Source of the DNA: Bacteroidales bacterium UBA1187 | Lineage (GTDB): Bacteria; Bacteroidota; Bacteroidia; Bacteroidales; Paludibacteraceae | Reading direction: 5' to 3' | Assembly: GCA_002309835.1 (NCBI GenBank) | Contig: DBYL01000025.1 | Location: 51,788 to 84,359 of the forward strand | Length of the DNA stretch: 32,572 nucleotides | Part shown: one piece after another, positions 1-7,896 of the stretch | Position numbering within the stretch: the first letter of the stretch is position 1 | How the letters are laid out: the number at the start of each line of letters is the position of its first letter | Translations under genes and position numbers: made by a program | The notes under the pieces: model-generated | What the model was told of the DNA's origin: nothing | Seen by the model: only the letters and a program-made list of their open reading frames with translations | Databases searched by the model: none

Positions 1-1
1 G

Positions 2-424
2 ACAACCTTCAATAGTAGCGTACCCACCTACCCTGTGCGTGTGACCATCGACACACGCGGACTCTTCGTGAACTTCACGCCGGAGGCACTCAACTCCTAC
101 ATCATCGTCAATGCGCAGGGCTACCAAGAGAACGGCAAATATGTCAAGCCCGTGACGGCTATCGATGCCTGGGGCTACGGAGGTGTAGTGGTGTACGTGA
201 GCCTGTTCGGGTATGTGGCTTTCGATTTAGCCTGCCCTTATTGCGCAGGAAGGGGACGCAAAGAGCCCTGCGAGATCGTCGGCATGAATGCCGTTTGTCC
301 GCACTGCGGTGAGGAATATGAGTTAGGCAGCGGTTACGCACTTCCTCGCAAAGGTATCAGCAAAGAAGCCATGCGCAAATACAACATCACCAACTCAGGC
401 GACAAACTAACTATCATACAATGA
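2..424 (+). CDS. Rieske-like/zinc-ribbon-like conserved protein, 5' truncated by window edge
   Basis: The frame is open to the first base of the window, so the true start lies upstream; the GTG at 35 is only an internal candidate. The C-terminal part carries two Cys pairs, CPYC and CPHC, separated by about 23 residues, followed by a GSGYALP turn. This layout resembles the small Bacteroidales lipoproteins with a degenerate Rieske fold, in which a DLACPYC-type motif and a CPxCG motif replace the usual CxH and CxxH iron-sulphur ligands. A [2Fe-2S] cluster is therefore not assured; zinc is equally possible. No signal peptide can be judged because the N-terminus is missing. The stop overlaps the next start as ATGA at 421-424, so it is probably co-translated with rimM. 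Function unknown. Confidence 0.65.
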   Translation, partial: TTFNSSVPTYPVRVTIDTRGLFVNFTPEALNSYIIVNAQGYQENGKYVKPVTAIDAWGYGGVVVYVSLFGYVAFDLACPYCAGRGRKEPCEIVGMNAVCPHCGEEYELGSGYALPRKGISKEAMRKYNITNSGDKLTIIQ

Positions 425-825
425 TCACTGCAAAAGACCTGATATCCATCGGCGTCATTAGGCGCACGCATTATAAGGACCTGCCGGATTTTGTGTTCGT
501 GCAACGCGACGGACTCTTCGTGCCCTTCCGTGCCGAACAGATATCTGAACTCATCGGCGAAGAAGGCTTCTTACTCCGCAGTGATGTCCAAGACGAAGGA
601 GACGGCGCTCTCACCTGGCAGGACCTCGTGGGATACGAAGTAAGGGATGAAAGGATGAAAGGTGAAAGGGTGAAAGTGGGTGTGATAGCCGATGTCGATG
701 AGAGTACGATCAATACCTTGGCGACGCTGGAGGACGGGCGAATGATGCCCTTGCATGAGGATTTTATAGTGGAGATTGACGAAGAGGCACGCGTACTGCA
801 TGTACAACTTCCGTTTGAACTATGA
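421..825 (+). CDS. rimM: Compact RimM-like ribosome maturation factor
   Basis: RimM helps mature the 30S subunit near the 16S rRNA 3' major domain and binds protein S19. The match to Bacteroidetes RimM is clear in the second half: DLVGYEV, then VGVIADVDESTINTL, then MPLHEDFIVEID and a LHVQLP ending, which is the PRC-barrel domain. The N-terminal half starts typically (DLISIGVI) and keeps DGLFVPF, but the conserved block with HGxxGE that normally follows is absent, making the protein 134 residues against roughly 170-180 in relatives. An 8-bp repeat array at 645-676 codes for the hinge DERMKGERVK between the two domains. Start ATG overlaps the upstream stop, and its own stop overlaps the methyltransferase start (ATGA). 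Identity is fairly sure; full activity is less so. Confidence 0.75.
   Translation: MITAKDLISIGVIRRTHYKDLPDFVFVQRDGLFVPFRAEQISELIGEEGFLLRSDVQDEGDGALTWQDLVGYEVRDERMKGERVKVGVIADVDESTINTLATLEDGRMMPLHEDFIVEIDEEARVLHVQLPFEL
645..676 (+). repeat. 8-bp tandem array inside rimM
   Basis: Four units in a row: ggatgaaa, ggatgaaa, ggtgaaag, ggtgaaag. They encode the charged linker between the two RimM domains. The 8-bp period does not match the codon period, so this is a DNA-level repeat that has become coding rather than a protein repeat. Confidence 0.75.
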
Positions 826-1358
826 GTAAGAAATTAACTACCGTAGAAATGGGACGCATGAGCGTAACCGAGTACCGCGAGGCAGATAAACTGCCCCTCG
901 TCGTAGTACTCGATAACGTGCGCAGCCAGCATAACGTAGGTGCGGTCTTCCGCACCGCCGATGCGATGCGTATCGAGCGAGTACTGCTCTGCGGTATCTG
1001 TTGCTGTCCGCCGAACCAAGAGTTGCATAAGACAGCACTCGGAGCGGAAGAGAGTGTGGAGTGGCAGTACTATAAAGAGACCTTAAACGCCGTGCAGGCA
1101 CTCAAAGCGCAAGGATATAAAGTGTATGCCGTCGAACAAGCGCATGACTCCGTGACATTGGAAGAGATGGCTGCGCAAATCACTCCTAAGACTGCCGTCA
1201 TTTTAGGGCATGAGGTGTTTGGCGTGCAGCAAGAAGTAGTTGATGCTTGCGACGGATGTATAGAGATTCCGCAGTACGGCACGAAGCATTCAATGAACGT
1301 GAGTGTGACCGCCGGTATTGTAATGTATAGACTAAGTGAACGGATGAGGGGACTATAG
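822..1358 (+). CDS. TrmH/SpoU family RNA 2'-O-methyltransferase
   Basis: Predicted S-adenosylmethionine-dependent ribose methyltransferase of the SPOUT knot class, acting on tRNA or rRNA. All three SpoU motifs are present: motif 1 at about residues 32-48 (NVRSQHNVGAVFRTADA) with the catalytic Arg, motif 2 at about 127-135 (ILGHEVFGV), and motif 3 at about 149-169 (IPQYGTKHSMNVSVTAG), which forms the knot and cofactor pocket. At 178 residues it is the short, single-domain form without the N-terminal L30e-like RNA-binding domain of RlmB. Which nucleotide it modifies cannot be told from the sequence. Its start overlaps the rimM stop by four bases, and the next gene begins 11 bases after its stop, so it sits in the same operon. 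Confidence 0.9.
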   Translation: MSKKLTTVEMGRMSVTEYREADKLPLVVVLDNVRSQHNVGAVFRTADAMRIERVLLCGICCCPPNQELHKTALGAEESVEWQYYKETLNAVQALKAQGYKVYAVEQAHDSVTLEEMAAQITPKTAVILGHEVFGVQQEVVDACDGCIEIPQYGTKHSMNVSVTAGIVMYRLSERMRGL

Positions 1359-1369
1359 GATTAGGGGTT

Positions 1370-2800
1370 ATGGTGACATTATTAAGTCCTGCGAAAAACA
1401 AAGAGGTAGCGTTTGCGGCCATACAGGCCGGCGCAGATGCCATTTATATCGGCGCACCGTGTTTCGGTGCGCGCGAGAAGGCAGGCAATAGCCTCACCGA
1501 CATACAGGAGGTCGTTTCGTACGCGCACGCATATGGCGTGCAGGTACTCGTGACGCTCAATACCCTCTTGCACAACGATGAATACCCCAAGGCCGTAGCG
1601 ATGGCCAAAGACTTATACGAAGTCGGTGTAGATGCCCTCATCATACAGGACCTAAACTTACTAAACTACGACTTACCGCCTATCCGCCTGCATGCTTCTA
1701 CGCAATGCGACAACCGCACACCGGAACAGGTGAAACGCTTGTGGGAGTTAGGATTTAAACGAGCCGTACTGGCACGCGAGTTAAGTATCGAGGAGATAAA
1801 GGCTATCCATGAGGCTGTGCCTGAGATTGAGTTAGAAGCATTCATCCATGGAGCCCTGTGCGTTTGTTACTCGGGACGATGCTTCATGAGTGAAGTATTA
1901 GCAGGCCGCAGCGCGAATAGAGGCGCATGCGCACAGTTCTGTAGAATGGCGTACGACCTGTTGGACGTAGAAGGCAATGAGGTACTCGAAGAGGACGGTC
2001 AACCTATCCATCAGCGGTACCTATTATCCCTTCAGGACCTCGACCGCAGTGCGTACTTACAGGAACTGATTGAAGCCGGTGTGACGACGTTTAAGATAGA
2101 AGGACGACTCAAAGATGCGGACTACGTGACGAACGTGACGGCGTACTATCGCGAGAAGTTAGATAGTTTGGGTTACAGCAACGGGCATGTTTATACACGC
2201 TCCTTCACGCCTAACCCGGAGAAGACCTTCCACCGCGGAGGGATAGATTATTTCCTGCATGGTCGCAAACCACATATGGCCAATTGGGAGACACCTAAGT
2301 CCACAGGTGAGTACATAGGCGAGGTATTGGAAACAAAAGGCAACACCCTGCGCGTACAATTAGAAGACGGCATCGAGTTACACAACGGTGATGGTCTGAC
2401 CATCGGCAGCGAAGGATGTAATGTGAACGGTGTGGAAGGAAATATCGTGAAAATCAACAAAGCCGTCAGCCTTCAGCCGTCAGCCATCAGTAGTCAGCCA
2501 TTATACAGGAACTACGATATTGAATTTACAAAGTCGCTTAAGAGCGAGCGAAAAATACCGGTAAATATCGACTTCCGCGAGACGGAGGAAGGCTTTACGC
2601 TGCGTATCGGAGACAAAGAGCGTTCTTTCGCTTATCCGCACGAGCCGGCAAAGAATGCCGAGAAAGCGATGACAACCATCCGTACGCAACTCAGCAAGTT
2701 AGGCGACACACCATACGTAGCCAAAGAGATAACAGTGGTTTCAAAACCCTATTTTATACCCATCAGTGTATTGAACGAATGGAGACGAAGCACCCTTTAA
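1370..2800 (+). CDS. U32-family protein (RlhA/YdcP-type), C-terminally shortened
   Basis: U32 proteins were first called collagenases, but studied members (RlhA, TrhP, UbiU/V) are Fe-S proteins of RNA or quinone hydroxylation. The N-terminal TIM-barrel part is intact (LLSPAKNKEVAFAAIQAGAD, LHASTQCDNRTPEQVK). The family signature EAFIHGALCVCYSGRCFMS is present, followed by NRGACAQFCRM, which together supply the Cys cluster. Bacteroidetes relatives are, from memory, just over 600 residues and end in a Cys-rich tail; this frame stops at residue 476 just after NEWRRSTL, and the Cys-rich tail appears in another frame right downstream. A 7-bp repeat array at 2465-2499 codes for SLQPSAISSQP. The most likely role is hydroxylation of an rRNA or tRNA base, inferred from the family only. 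Confidence 0.85.
   Translation: MVTLLSPAKNKEVAFAAIQAGADAIYIGAPCFGAREKAGNSLTDIQEVVSYAHAYGVQVLVTLNTLLHNDEYPKAVAMAKDLYEVGVDALIIQDLNLLNYDLPPIRLHASTQCDNRTPEQVKRLWELGFKRAVLARELSIEEIKAIHEAVPEIELEAFIHGALCVCYSGRCFMSEVLAGRSANRGACAQFCRMAYDLLDVEGNEVLEEDGQPIHQRYLLSLQDLDRSAYLQELIEAGVTTFKIEGRLKDADYVTNVTAYYREKLDSLGYSNGHVYTRSFTPNPEKTFHRGGIDYFLHGRKPHMANWETPKSTGEYIGEVLETKGNTLRVQLEDGIELHNGDGLTIGSEGCNVNGVEGNIVKINKAVSLQPSAISSQPLYRNYDIEFTKSLKSERKIPVNIDFRETEEGFTLRIGDKERSFAYPHEPAKNAEKAMTTIRTQLSKLGDTPYVAKEITVVSKPYFIPISVLNEWRRSTL
2465..2499 (+). repeat. 7-bp tandem array inside the U32 gene
   Basis: Five heptamers in a row: gtcagcc, ttcagcc, gtcagcc, atcagta, gtcagcc. They encode a Ser/Gln/Pro stretch that looks unlike the rest of the domain. 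The unit is not a multiple of three, so the repeat is at the DNA level. Confidence 0.8.
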
Positions 2801-2961
2801 TGACCTGCCGTTACTGCCTGCTCTTTGAGTTAGGGCACTGCCGCAAGACGAATCCTTACCCGCAAGGCAAGGAACCGCGCTACCTGCGTCTTCGTACAGG
2901 TCAGCGCTTAGCGCTTCGATTCGATTGTCAACACTGCGAAATGATTATTGATAATGAGTAA
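2779..2961 (+). CDS. Split-off Cys-rich C-terminal tail of the U32 protein
   Basis: A 60-residue frame, lying in -1 relative to the U32 gene and overlapping its end. It contains PLMTCRYCLLFELGHC, a KEPRYLRL segment, and FDCQHC near the end, giving two CxxC pairs plus an extra Cys. In my knowledge of the family, full-length Bacteroidetes U32 proteins end with this tail (PLMxCxxCLRxxLGxC, KEPxxLxL, FDCxxCxM). The similarity begins at PLM, upstream of the second possible ATG at 2800, which overlaps the previous stop as TAATG. The simplest reading is a deletion of roughly 70 residues plus a frame change that split the gene. The tail may still be made by coupled translation and bind the main chain. 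The next gene starts inside its last codons. Confidence 0.6.
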   Translation: METKHPLMTCRYCLLFELGHCRKTNPYPQGKEPRYLRLRTGQRLALRFDCQHCEMIIDNE

Positions 2962-4276
2962 AACAACTTTTTCTTCGAAGATAGGTCTTATCATGGCGGC
3001 GGCCGGTAGTGCCGTAGGCTTAGGTAATATCTGGAAATTCCCGTACATCGTCGGAGAGAACGGCGGAGGTGCTTTCCTCGTCGTCTATCTGGTTTGCGTA
3101 CTCCTCTTCGGCATGCCGCTGATCATGACGGAGTTCCTCATCGGTAAGCGGTCCGGCAAGAGTGCTTACGGTGCGTTCCGCGCACTGAGCGGTAACAACC
3201 GCTGGCAGTGGTTAAGTTGGCTCTGTATGCTGACGGCGTTGCTGATTATGGGTTTCTATTTCGTGGTGACAGGTTGGTGCTTTAACTATTTAGCCGAAGC
3301 TCTCGTCAATGCCTTCCATGGGATGGACATGAATGGTCTCACGGCGCATTTCACACAAATGACGTCTAACCTACCCCGCACGATTTTCTTCAGTGCCCTG
3401 CCGGTAGTAATGACGGCGGCGGTGCTTTGGTTTGATGTGAATAAAGGTATCGAGCGCCTCAGCAAGATCCTGATGCCGCTGCTGCTGTTGATGATGTTTC
3501 TCATGGCCGGAAGAGTACTGATGCTCGACGGCAGTAACATAGGTATGCAGTTCTTCTTCCGTTTCGATTTCTCGCAGATAACACCGAAAGTGGTGATGGA
3601 AGCCATGGGTCAGTGCTTCTTCAGTCTCTCCATCGGCATGGGAGCACTCATCACCTACGGAGCATACATGCCAAAGACGCAAGATGTGCCACGTACATCC
3701 GTAGAAGTGATCATCTTAGATACCCTCGTGGCCCTGCTAGCCGGCGTGATCATCTTCCCCGCTGTCTTTGCGTTCGGTTTCAACCCCGCCGAAGGACCAC
3801 AGTTGGTATTCGTCGTGCTGCCCGCTATCTTTGAGCAGATGAGTTTTGCATGGTTAAGCGCAGTGCTTTTCTTCACCTTACTCTGTATTGCGGCACTGAC
3901 ATCCACCATCTCGCTGATGGAGGTCTCGGTGGCCTTCCTTGCAGAAGCGACGGCGAAACTGAAACATCCGATGGACCGTCAAAAGAGTGTACTCATCGTC
4001 TCGGCGGTCGTAATGGTACTCATCATCAGTTGTGTGTGTGTCGACTCGCTCTTCGATGCATTTGATGAGATCACATCCTGCATCATGATGCCGTTAGGAG
4101 CATTAGGTATGTCGCTGTTCGTGGGATGGTTCTTGCCACAAGATGGAGAGAAAGGAATGTTATCTAAAGAGAAGGCCATCAAGCGTTGGGCAAGGAAGAT
4201 ATTTGTCTTCTTCCTGCGCTGGATAGTACCTGCGGCGATTATAGTCATCTTCCTAAACAGCCTGGGAGTGCTATAA
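2954..4276 (+). CDS. Sodium-dependent transporter, NSS/SNF family
   Basis: Predicted inner-membrane sodium symporter of the LeuT fold, likely moving an amino acid. The first helix carries the family hallmark GSAVGLGNIWKFPY, whose unwound middle supplies sodium and substrate contacts, followed by the ENGGGAFL loop and GMPLIMTEFLIG helix. About 11-12 hydrophobic segments are visible over 440 residues, the normal bacterial length. The ATG at 2954 (MSKTTFSSKIG) is preferred over the TTG six bases upstream because it fits family N-termini; it overlaps the stop of the U32 tail by eight bases. The substrate cannot be assigned. It is the last gene before a promoter, and no clear terminator follows. 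Confidence 0.92.
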   Translation: MSKTTFSSKIGLIMAAAGSAVGLGNIWKFPYIVGENGGGAFLVVYLVCVLLFGMPLIMTEFLIGKRSGKSAYGAFRALSGNNRWQWLSWLCMLTALLIMGFYFVVTGWCFNYLAEALVNAFHGMDMNGLTAHFTQMTSNLPRTIFFSALPVVMTAAVLWFDVNKGIERLSKILMPLLLLMMFLMAGRVLMLDGSNIGMQFFFRFDFSQITPKVVMEAMGQCFFSLSIGMGALITYGAYMPKTQDVPRTSVEVIILDTLVALLAGVIIFPAVFAFGFNPAEGPQLVFVVLPAIFEQMSFAWLSAVLFFTLLCIAALTSTISLMEVSVAFLAEATAKLKHPMDRQKSVLIVSAVVMVLIISCVCVDSLFDAFDEITSCIMMPLGALGMSLFVGWFLPQDGEKGMLSKEKAIKRWARKIFVFFLRWIVPAAIIVIFLNSLGVL

Positions 4277-4299
4277 ATTCGCGTAAATTGTAGAAAAAA

Positions 4300-4319
4300 A
4301 TATATGCATTTGCATATAT
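4300..4319. promoter_or_regulatory. Perfect inverted repeat over the dapB -33 box (possible operator)
   Basis: Arms atatatgca (4300-4308) and tgcatatat (4311-4319) are perfect complements, 9 bp each, with a 2-base centre. The -33 TTTG at 4309-4312 lies across the centre. A dimeric repressor or activator could bind here; which one is unknown. Confidence 0.5.
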
Positions 4320-4340
4320 GAGAAAAAAAATGTACCTTTG
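4309..4340 (+). promoter_or_regulatory. Bacteroidetes-type promoter for dapB-lepB
   Basis: A -33 TTTG at 4309-4312 and a -7 TACCTTTG at 4333-4340, spaced by 20 bases, match the Bacteroidetes major sigma factor consensus. The dapB ATG at 4359 is only about 12 bases after the expected transcript start, so the leader is very short. Confidence 0.75.
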
Positions 4341-4358
4341 TGCGCTTTTTTAGTGCGT

Positions 4359-4967
4359 ATGAGAATTGCGATTATAGGTTACGGTAAGATGGGGCATATG
4401 ATTGAAGAGATTGCCCTGCAGCGCGGTCACGAGGTCGTGGCCCGCATTGACGTAGGTGATGCCTTTGACCTCAACAAGGCCGATGTAGCGATTGAGTTCA
4501 CAACACCTGCGACAGCGAAAGATAATATTTTACGCGCGTGGGCGCAGGGCGTGCCCGTAGTATGTGGTTCAACAGGTTGGAACGCGCAGGAGCTCTTGGA
4601 CGAAGACAAGCGCTCACATACCAAGCCGATGCTCGTATGGAGCAGTAACTACTCGGTAGGCGTGAATATCTTCTTTGAACTCAACAAGACTTTAGCCGCA
4701 GCGATGGCTAATCAACCGCAGTACACGCCCTCCATCACCGAGACGCATCATATTCATAAACTCGACAAGCCTTCGGGTACCGCTAAGACCTTAGCCGAGG
4801 CTATCGGAACAAATGTACCTATCGAGAGTATACGCGAAGGAGAGGTGCCGGGTACGCATGAGGTAAAATGGGATAGCGAAGAAGATACGATAATCATCAC
4901 ACACATAGCGAAAGGCCGTAGAGGTTTTGCCTTAGGCGCAGTAATGGCGGCAGAGAAATTAGTATGA
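4359..4967 (+). CDS. dapB: 4-hydroxy-tetrahydrodipicolinate reductase, short form
   Basis: Reduces hydroxy-tetrahydrodipicolinate with NAD(P)H in the diaminopimelate/lysine pathway, feeding peptidoglycan. The N-terminal dinucleotide loop is GYGKMG, EFTTPAT and CGSTGW follow, and the catalytic block is ETHHIHKLDKPSGTA with H130, H131 and K134. The start at 4359 is chosen because MRIAIIGYGKMG is the family N-terminus; an upstream frame-extension ATG at 4338 lies in the promoter. The protein is 202 residues, whereas Bacteroidetes DapB is about 240-250: a stretch after the catalytic block is shortened, and the final segment that normally follows ALGAVxAAE (ending in a TMxDLL-like motif) is missing. 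The stop overlaps the lepB start as ATGA. Confidence 0.88.
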   Translation: MRIAIIGYGKMGHMIEEIALQRGHEVVARIDVGDAFDLNKADVAIEFTTPATAKDNILRAWAQGVPVVCGSTGWNAQELLDEDKRSHTKPMLVWSSNYSVGVNIFFELNKTLAAAMANQPQYTPSITETHHIHKLDKPSGTAKTLAEAIGTNVPIESIREGEVPGTHEVKWDSEEDTIIITHIAKGRRGFALGAVMAAEKLV

Positions 4968-6310
4968 AAAGTTTTCAAGATAGAATAAAAGAGACCACGC
5001 GTGGCGGATGGATTCGTGCCGGCGTTTGGAGCGGATTGTATATCGCTTTTGTCCTTTGGGTGGCTTGGGGCGACTGGAAGAGTTTGGGTTGGATCGTTCT
5101 CCTGCCCCTCATCATCGACGCCTTCACCACGAAGTATATCAATTATTCCTGGTGGCGCAAATACAAAGACAGCAATAAGACGCTTTACACCGTTTGCTCG
5201 TGGATAGATGCGATCCTCTTTGCGCTGATCGCCGTCTATTTCATCAATCTGTATATCTTCCAGAACTACCAGATACCGAGTTCGTCTCTGGAGAAGACGC
5301 TGCGCGTAGGCGACTTCCTATATGTCAGCAAGATGGCCTACGGAGCACGTGTACCACAAACACCACTGTCTATGCCGCTGGTACAACACACCATGCCGGC
5401 GTGGTTAGGTGGCGGCAAGAGTTACATCGCCAAACCGCAGTGGGAATACAAGCGTCTGGCAGGTTGGACCAGTCCGCAGAAGGGCGACATCGTCGTCTTT
5501 AACTTCCCAGCCGGTGACACCGTTTGCGCAAAGATGCAGAACCCTGATTATTATACGCTACGGTACTACTATGGCGAAGGACTGATTAAGAGTCGCAAGG
5601 ATGTTTTCGGAGAGATCATCTCTCGTCCTGTAGACCGTCGCGAGAACTACGTGAAGCGTTGCGTAGGTACTCCGGGCGATTCATTGCAGATCATCAATAA
5701 TGTGATTTTCACAAAAGAGGAAAGTGGAGAGTGGAAAGAGGAACCCACACGCGAAGGAGTGCAACTCAATTATTTCGTGCAGACGGACGGTCATGTATTT
5801 GGCGCAAAATACCTGGAGAAGATCGGTATCAGCATTGCCGACCGCGTACAGGTAGATGCAACGACGTGGCATTTCCCGCTGACGCGAGCCATGAAAGCGG
5901 AGATAGGGAAGAACCCGCATGTGACAGTTGTGACCGTAGAGCATGAGGAGCAAGGCGGAGCCGTTTACCCATTAGGTCATAACGATTGGACACGCGATAA
6001 CTACGGCCCGATATATATTCCTCGGAAGGGCGACAAGGTGCTGATTACCGAAGAGAACTACTGGCTTTACAAACGCATCGCCGAGGCGTATGAGTTCCAA
6101 CCGATGACGATCGGCGATGAGTATGAGTTTAAGATGGACTACTACTGGATGATGGGCGACAACCGTCATAATAGTGCTGACAGCCGCTTCTGGGGATTTG
6201 TGCCCGAAGATCACATCGTAGGCCGACCCGTCTTTATCTGGTTGAGCATAGATAAAGATAACCATAAGATTCGTTGGGACCGCTTAGGTCGTAAAGCAAC
6301 AGGAAGATGA
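4964..6310 (+). CDS. lepB: Signal peptidase I
   Basis: Membrane-bound Ser/Lys endopeptidase that removes Sec signal peptides on the periplasmic side. Hydrophobic segments lie near residues 20-60 and 80-100. The nucleophile is S108 in IPSSSLEKTL, the Bacteroidetes version of the usual SxSMxPT box, and the general base is K231 in YVKRCVGTPGDSL. The C-terminal boxes are seen in MMGDNRHNSADSRFWGFV. At 448 residues it is long, as in other Bacteroidetes, with extra sequence between the Ser and Lys boxes and a further insert before the GDN box. A 7-bp repeat array at 5715-5742 codes for the insert region KEESGEWKEE. Overlaps dapB and the WbqC-like gene by four bases each (ATGA). Confidence 0.95.
   Translation: MKSFQDRIKETTRGGWIRAGVWSGLYIAFVLWVAWGDWKSLGWIVLLPLIIDAFTTKYINYSWWRKYKDSNKTLYTVCSWIDAILFALIAVYFINLYIFQNYQIPSSSLEKTLRVGDFLYVSKMAYGARVPQTPLSMPLVQHTMPAWLGGGKSYIAKPQWEYKRLAGWTSPQKGDIVVFNFPAGDTVCAKMQNPDYYTLRYYYGEGLIKSRKDVFGEIISRPVDRRENYVKRCVGTPGDSLQIINNVIFTKEESGEWKEEPTREGVQLNYFVQTDGHVFGAKYLEKIGISIADRVQVDATTWHFPLTRAMKAEIGKNPHVTVVTVEHEEQGGAVYPLGHNDWTRDNYGPIYIPRKGDKVLITEENYWLYKRIAEAYEFQPMTIGDEYEFKMDYYWMMGDNRHNSADSRFWGFVPEDHIVGRPVFIWLSIDKDNHKIRWDRLGRKATGR
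5715..5742 (+). repeat. 7-bp tandem array inside lepB
   Basis: Four heptamers in a row: aagagga, aagtgga, gagtgga, aagagga. They encode part of a charged loop in the insert between the Lys box and the GDN box, away from the active-site motifs. Confidence 0.75.
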
Positions 6311-6837
6311 CCTTACCCGTGGCATATTTGGCTCCGGCAGACTGGTACAGAGCGTATCTGACGAATCCGGCGGAAGTAGAGATAGAGGGACTGGAGAGTT
6401 TTGAGAAACAGACCTTCCGCAACCGATGCTTGATCACCACGCCAGATGGTCCTTTGACACTGAGTGTACCGGTGAAGAAAGTGGAGCATAAGCAACTGAC
6501 GCGCGACATCGAGATTAGTTATCAGAGCCACTGGCAGCACCAACATTGGATTAGTCTCGTCTCGGCATACAAGCACACCCCGTTCTTCGACTACTACGCA
6601 GAGTTCTTCAAGCCGTGGTACGAGAAGGAGACGAAATGGCTTTGGGACCTGAATAACGGACTACACGAGACGATCATGCAACTACTACTCAATAGTCCAA
6701 AACACGTGGAGGGTTTTGCTTACCGTCCTACGGAGGACTGGAGAGGCGAGCAATTAAATCATTGGTTCGGTAACGGACAGAGTATATTAGACACATTGTT
6801 TGAATTTGGCAATGAGACAAGATATCAATTGGGGTGA
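6307..6837 (+). CDS. WbqC-like family protein
   Basis: Matches the WbqC-like family: an AYLAPADWY opening, FRNRCLITTPDGPLTLSVPV, then the hallmark HWISLVSAYKHTPFFDYYAEFF and a LLL segment before the variable end. WbqC was named from O-antigen clusters, but its reaction is not established, and members next to lepB are common in Bacteroidetes. It is 176 residues and lacks signal peptide or membrane segments, so it is likely cytoplasmic. The start overlaps the lepB stop by four bases, and ilvE begins inside its last 26 bases, so it is co-translated with both. Confidence 0.85.
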   Translation: MTLPVAYLAPADWYRAYLTNPAEVEIEGLESFEKQTFRNRCLITTPDGPLTLSVPVKKVEHKQLTRDIEISYQSHWQHQHWISLVSAYKHTPFFDYYAEFFKPWYEKETKWLWDLNNGLHETIMQLLLNSPKHVEGFAYRPTEDWRGEQLNHWFGNGQSILDTLFEFGNETRYQLG

Positions 6838-7864
6838 ATTAGGATTTCATTACACCGAACCCGACTACATCGTTCGGGCGGCGTATCATGATGGTGTATG
6901 GGAAGAACCCTACGCTACGGAGGATAAGTTCCTGCACTTGCATGTATCCGCCACTTGTCTGCAGTACGGACAAGAGGCGTTTGAGGGATTGAAAGCCTTC
7001 CGCGGAGTGGATGGTAAGATCCGTATCTTCCGTTGGCGTGATAATGCGAGACGTATGCAGAAGAGTGCAGAGGGCCTGTTTATGGCACCTGTGCCTGAAG
7101 AGTTATTCGGACGTGCTATCCGTTTGGCGCTGGAGAAGAATTTGGATTTCGTACCGCCTTATGGCACAGGAGCAACGCTGTATTTCCGTCCGCTGCTGAT
7201 TGGTACGACGCCTCGCTTAGGTGTAGGTCCAGGAAGGGACTTTGAGTTCATCGTCATCCCTTCTCCTATCGGTCCGTACTACCCTGGTAAGTTCCATTGC
7301 ACGACTTTTGTCGTCAATAGGAATGTCGATCGTGCAGCGCCTTACGGAACAGGTCAATTTAAGGTAGGAGGCAACTACGCTTCGTCCTTCCGCGCCACAG
7401 AGATTGCACACGCAGCAGGTATGGATTGCATCTTCTTAGACGCCCGCCAGCATAAGTATATCGACGAGTGTAGCGCAGCGAACTTCATCGGCATAAAGCG
7501 GAGACTCTCCGCAGACGGACAGCCATGCGGTGAGATTGAGTACCTAACGCCGAAATCATCAGCCATCCTGCCGAGCATCACGAATGACAGTCTGATGACC
7601 TTGGCGCGAGAGATGGGACTGAAAGTGACGCGGAGAAGGATTCGTCTGGAGGAGCTGGCTCAGATGAGTGAAGCCGCAGCGTGCGGCACCGCTTGCGTCA
7701 TCTCGCCGATAGATAAAGTGCTGGATCCCGAAAACGAGAAGATCTATTCGTTCGGTCCGGAACCCGGTCCGGTACTGACGGCCCTCTACCGCGCATTGAA
7801 AGATATCCAATACGGCCGAGCGGAAGATAAATACGGATGGTGCGACATAGTAACATCGGACTAA
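6812..7864 (+). CDS. ilvE: Branched-chain amino acid aminotransferase
   Basis: PLP-dependent fold-type IV aminotransferase, last step in making valine, isoleucine and leucine. The PLP lysine is K184 in GQFKVGGNYASS. Other family blocks are YGQEAFEGLKAFR, LYFRPLLIGTTPRLGV, DECSAANF and the TPKSSAILPSIT phosphate-binding region, followed by ACGTACVISPI. The ATG at 6812 (MRQDINWGELGF) is chosen over the TTG at 6800 because Bacteroidetes IlvE proteins begin with this IDW-like motif. Length about 350 is usual. It overlaps the WbqC-like gene by 26 bases and is followed by an 84-base gap. Confidence 0.95.
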   Translation: MRQDINWGELGFHYTEPDYIVRAAYHDGVWEEPYATEDKFLHLHVSATCLQYGQEAFEGLKAFRGVDGKIRIFRWRDNARRMQKSAEGLFMAPVPEELFGRAIRLALEKNLDFVPPYGTGATLYFRPLLIGTTPRLGVGPGRDFEFIVIPSPIGPYYPGKFHCTTFVVNRNVDRAAPYGTGQFKVGGNYASSFRATEIAHAAGMDCIFLDARQHKYIDECSAANFIGIKRRLSADGQPCGEIEYLTPKSSAILPSITNDSLMTLAREMGLKVTRRRIRLEELAQMSEAAACGTACVISPIDKVLDPENEKIYSFGPEPGPVLTALYRALKDIQYGRAEDKYGWCDIVTSD

Positions 7865-7896
7865 CTACGGTCCATTAACGCATCCTCCTGCGCCCT

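Noticed and set aside
35..37. GTG at 35 as the true start of the first gene
   Set aside because: The frame continues to the window edge and the upstream residues (FNSSVPTYPV) look like part of the same protein, so the start is outside the window.
2779..2800. Programmed -1 ribosomal frameshift joining the U32 gene and its tail
   Set aside because: The Cys-rich tail is in the -1 frame, but the overlap lacks a proper X XXY YYZ slippery site in the zero frame and no strong downstream stem was found. A deletion or split is simpler.
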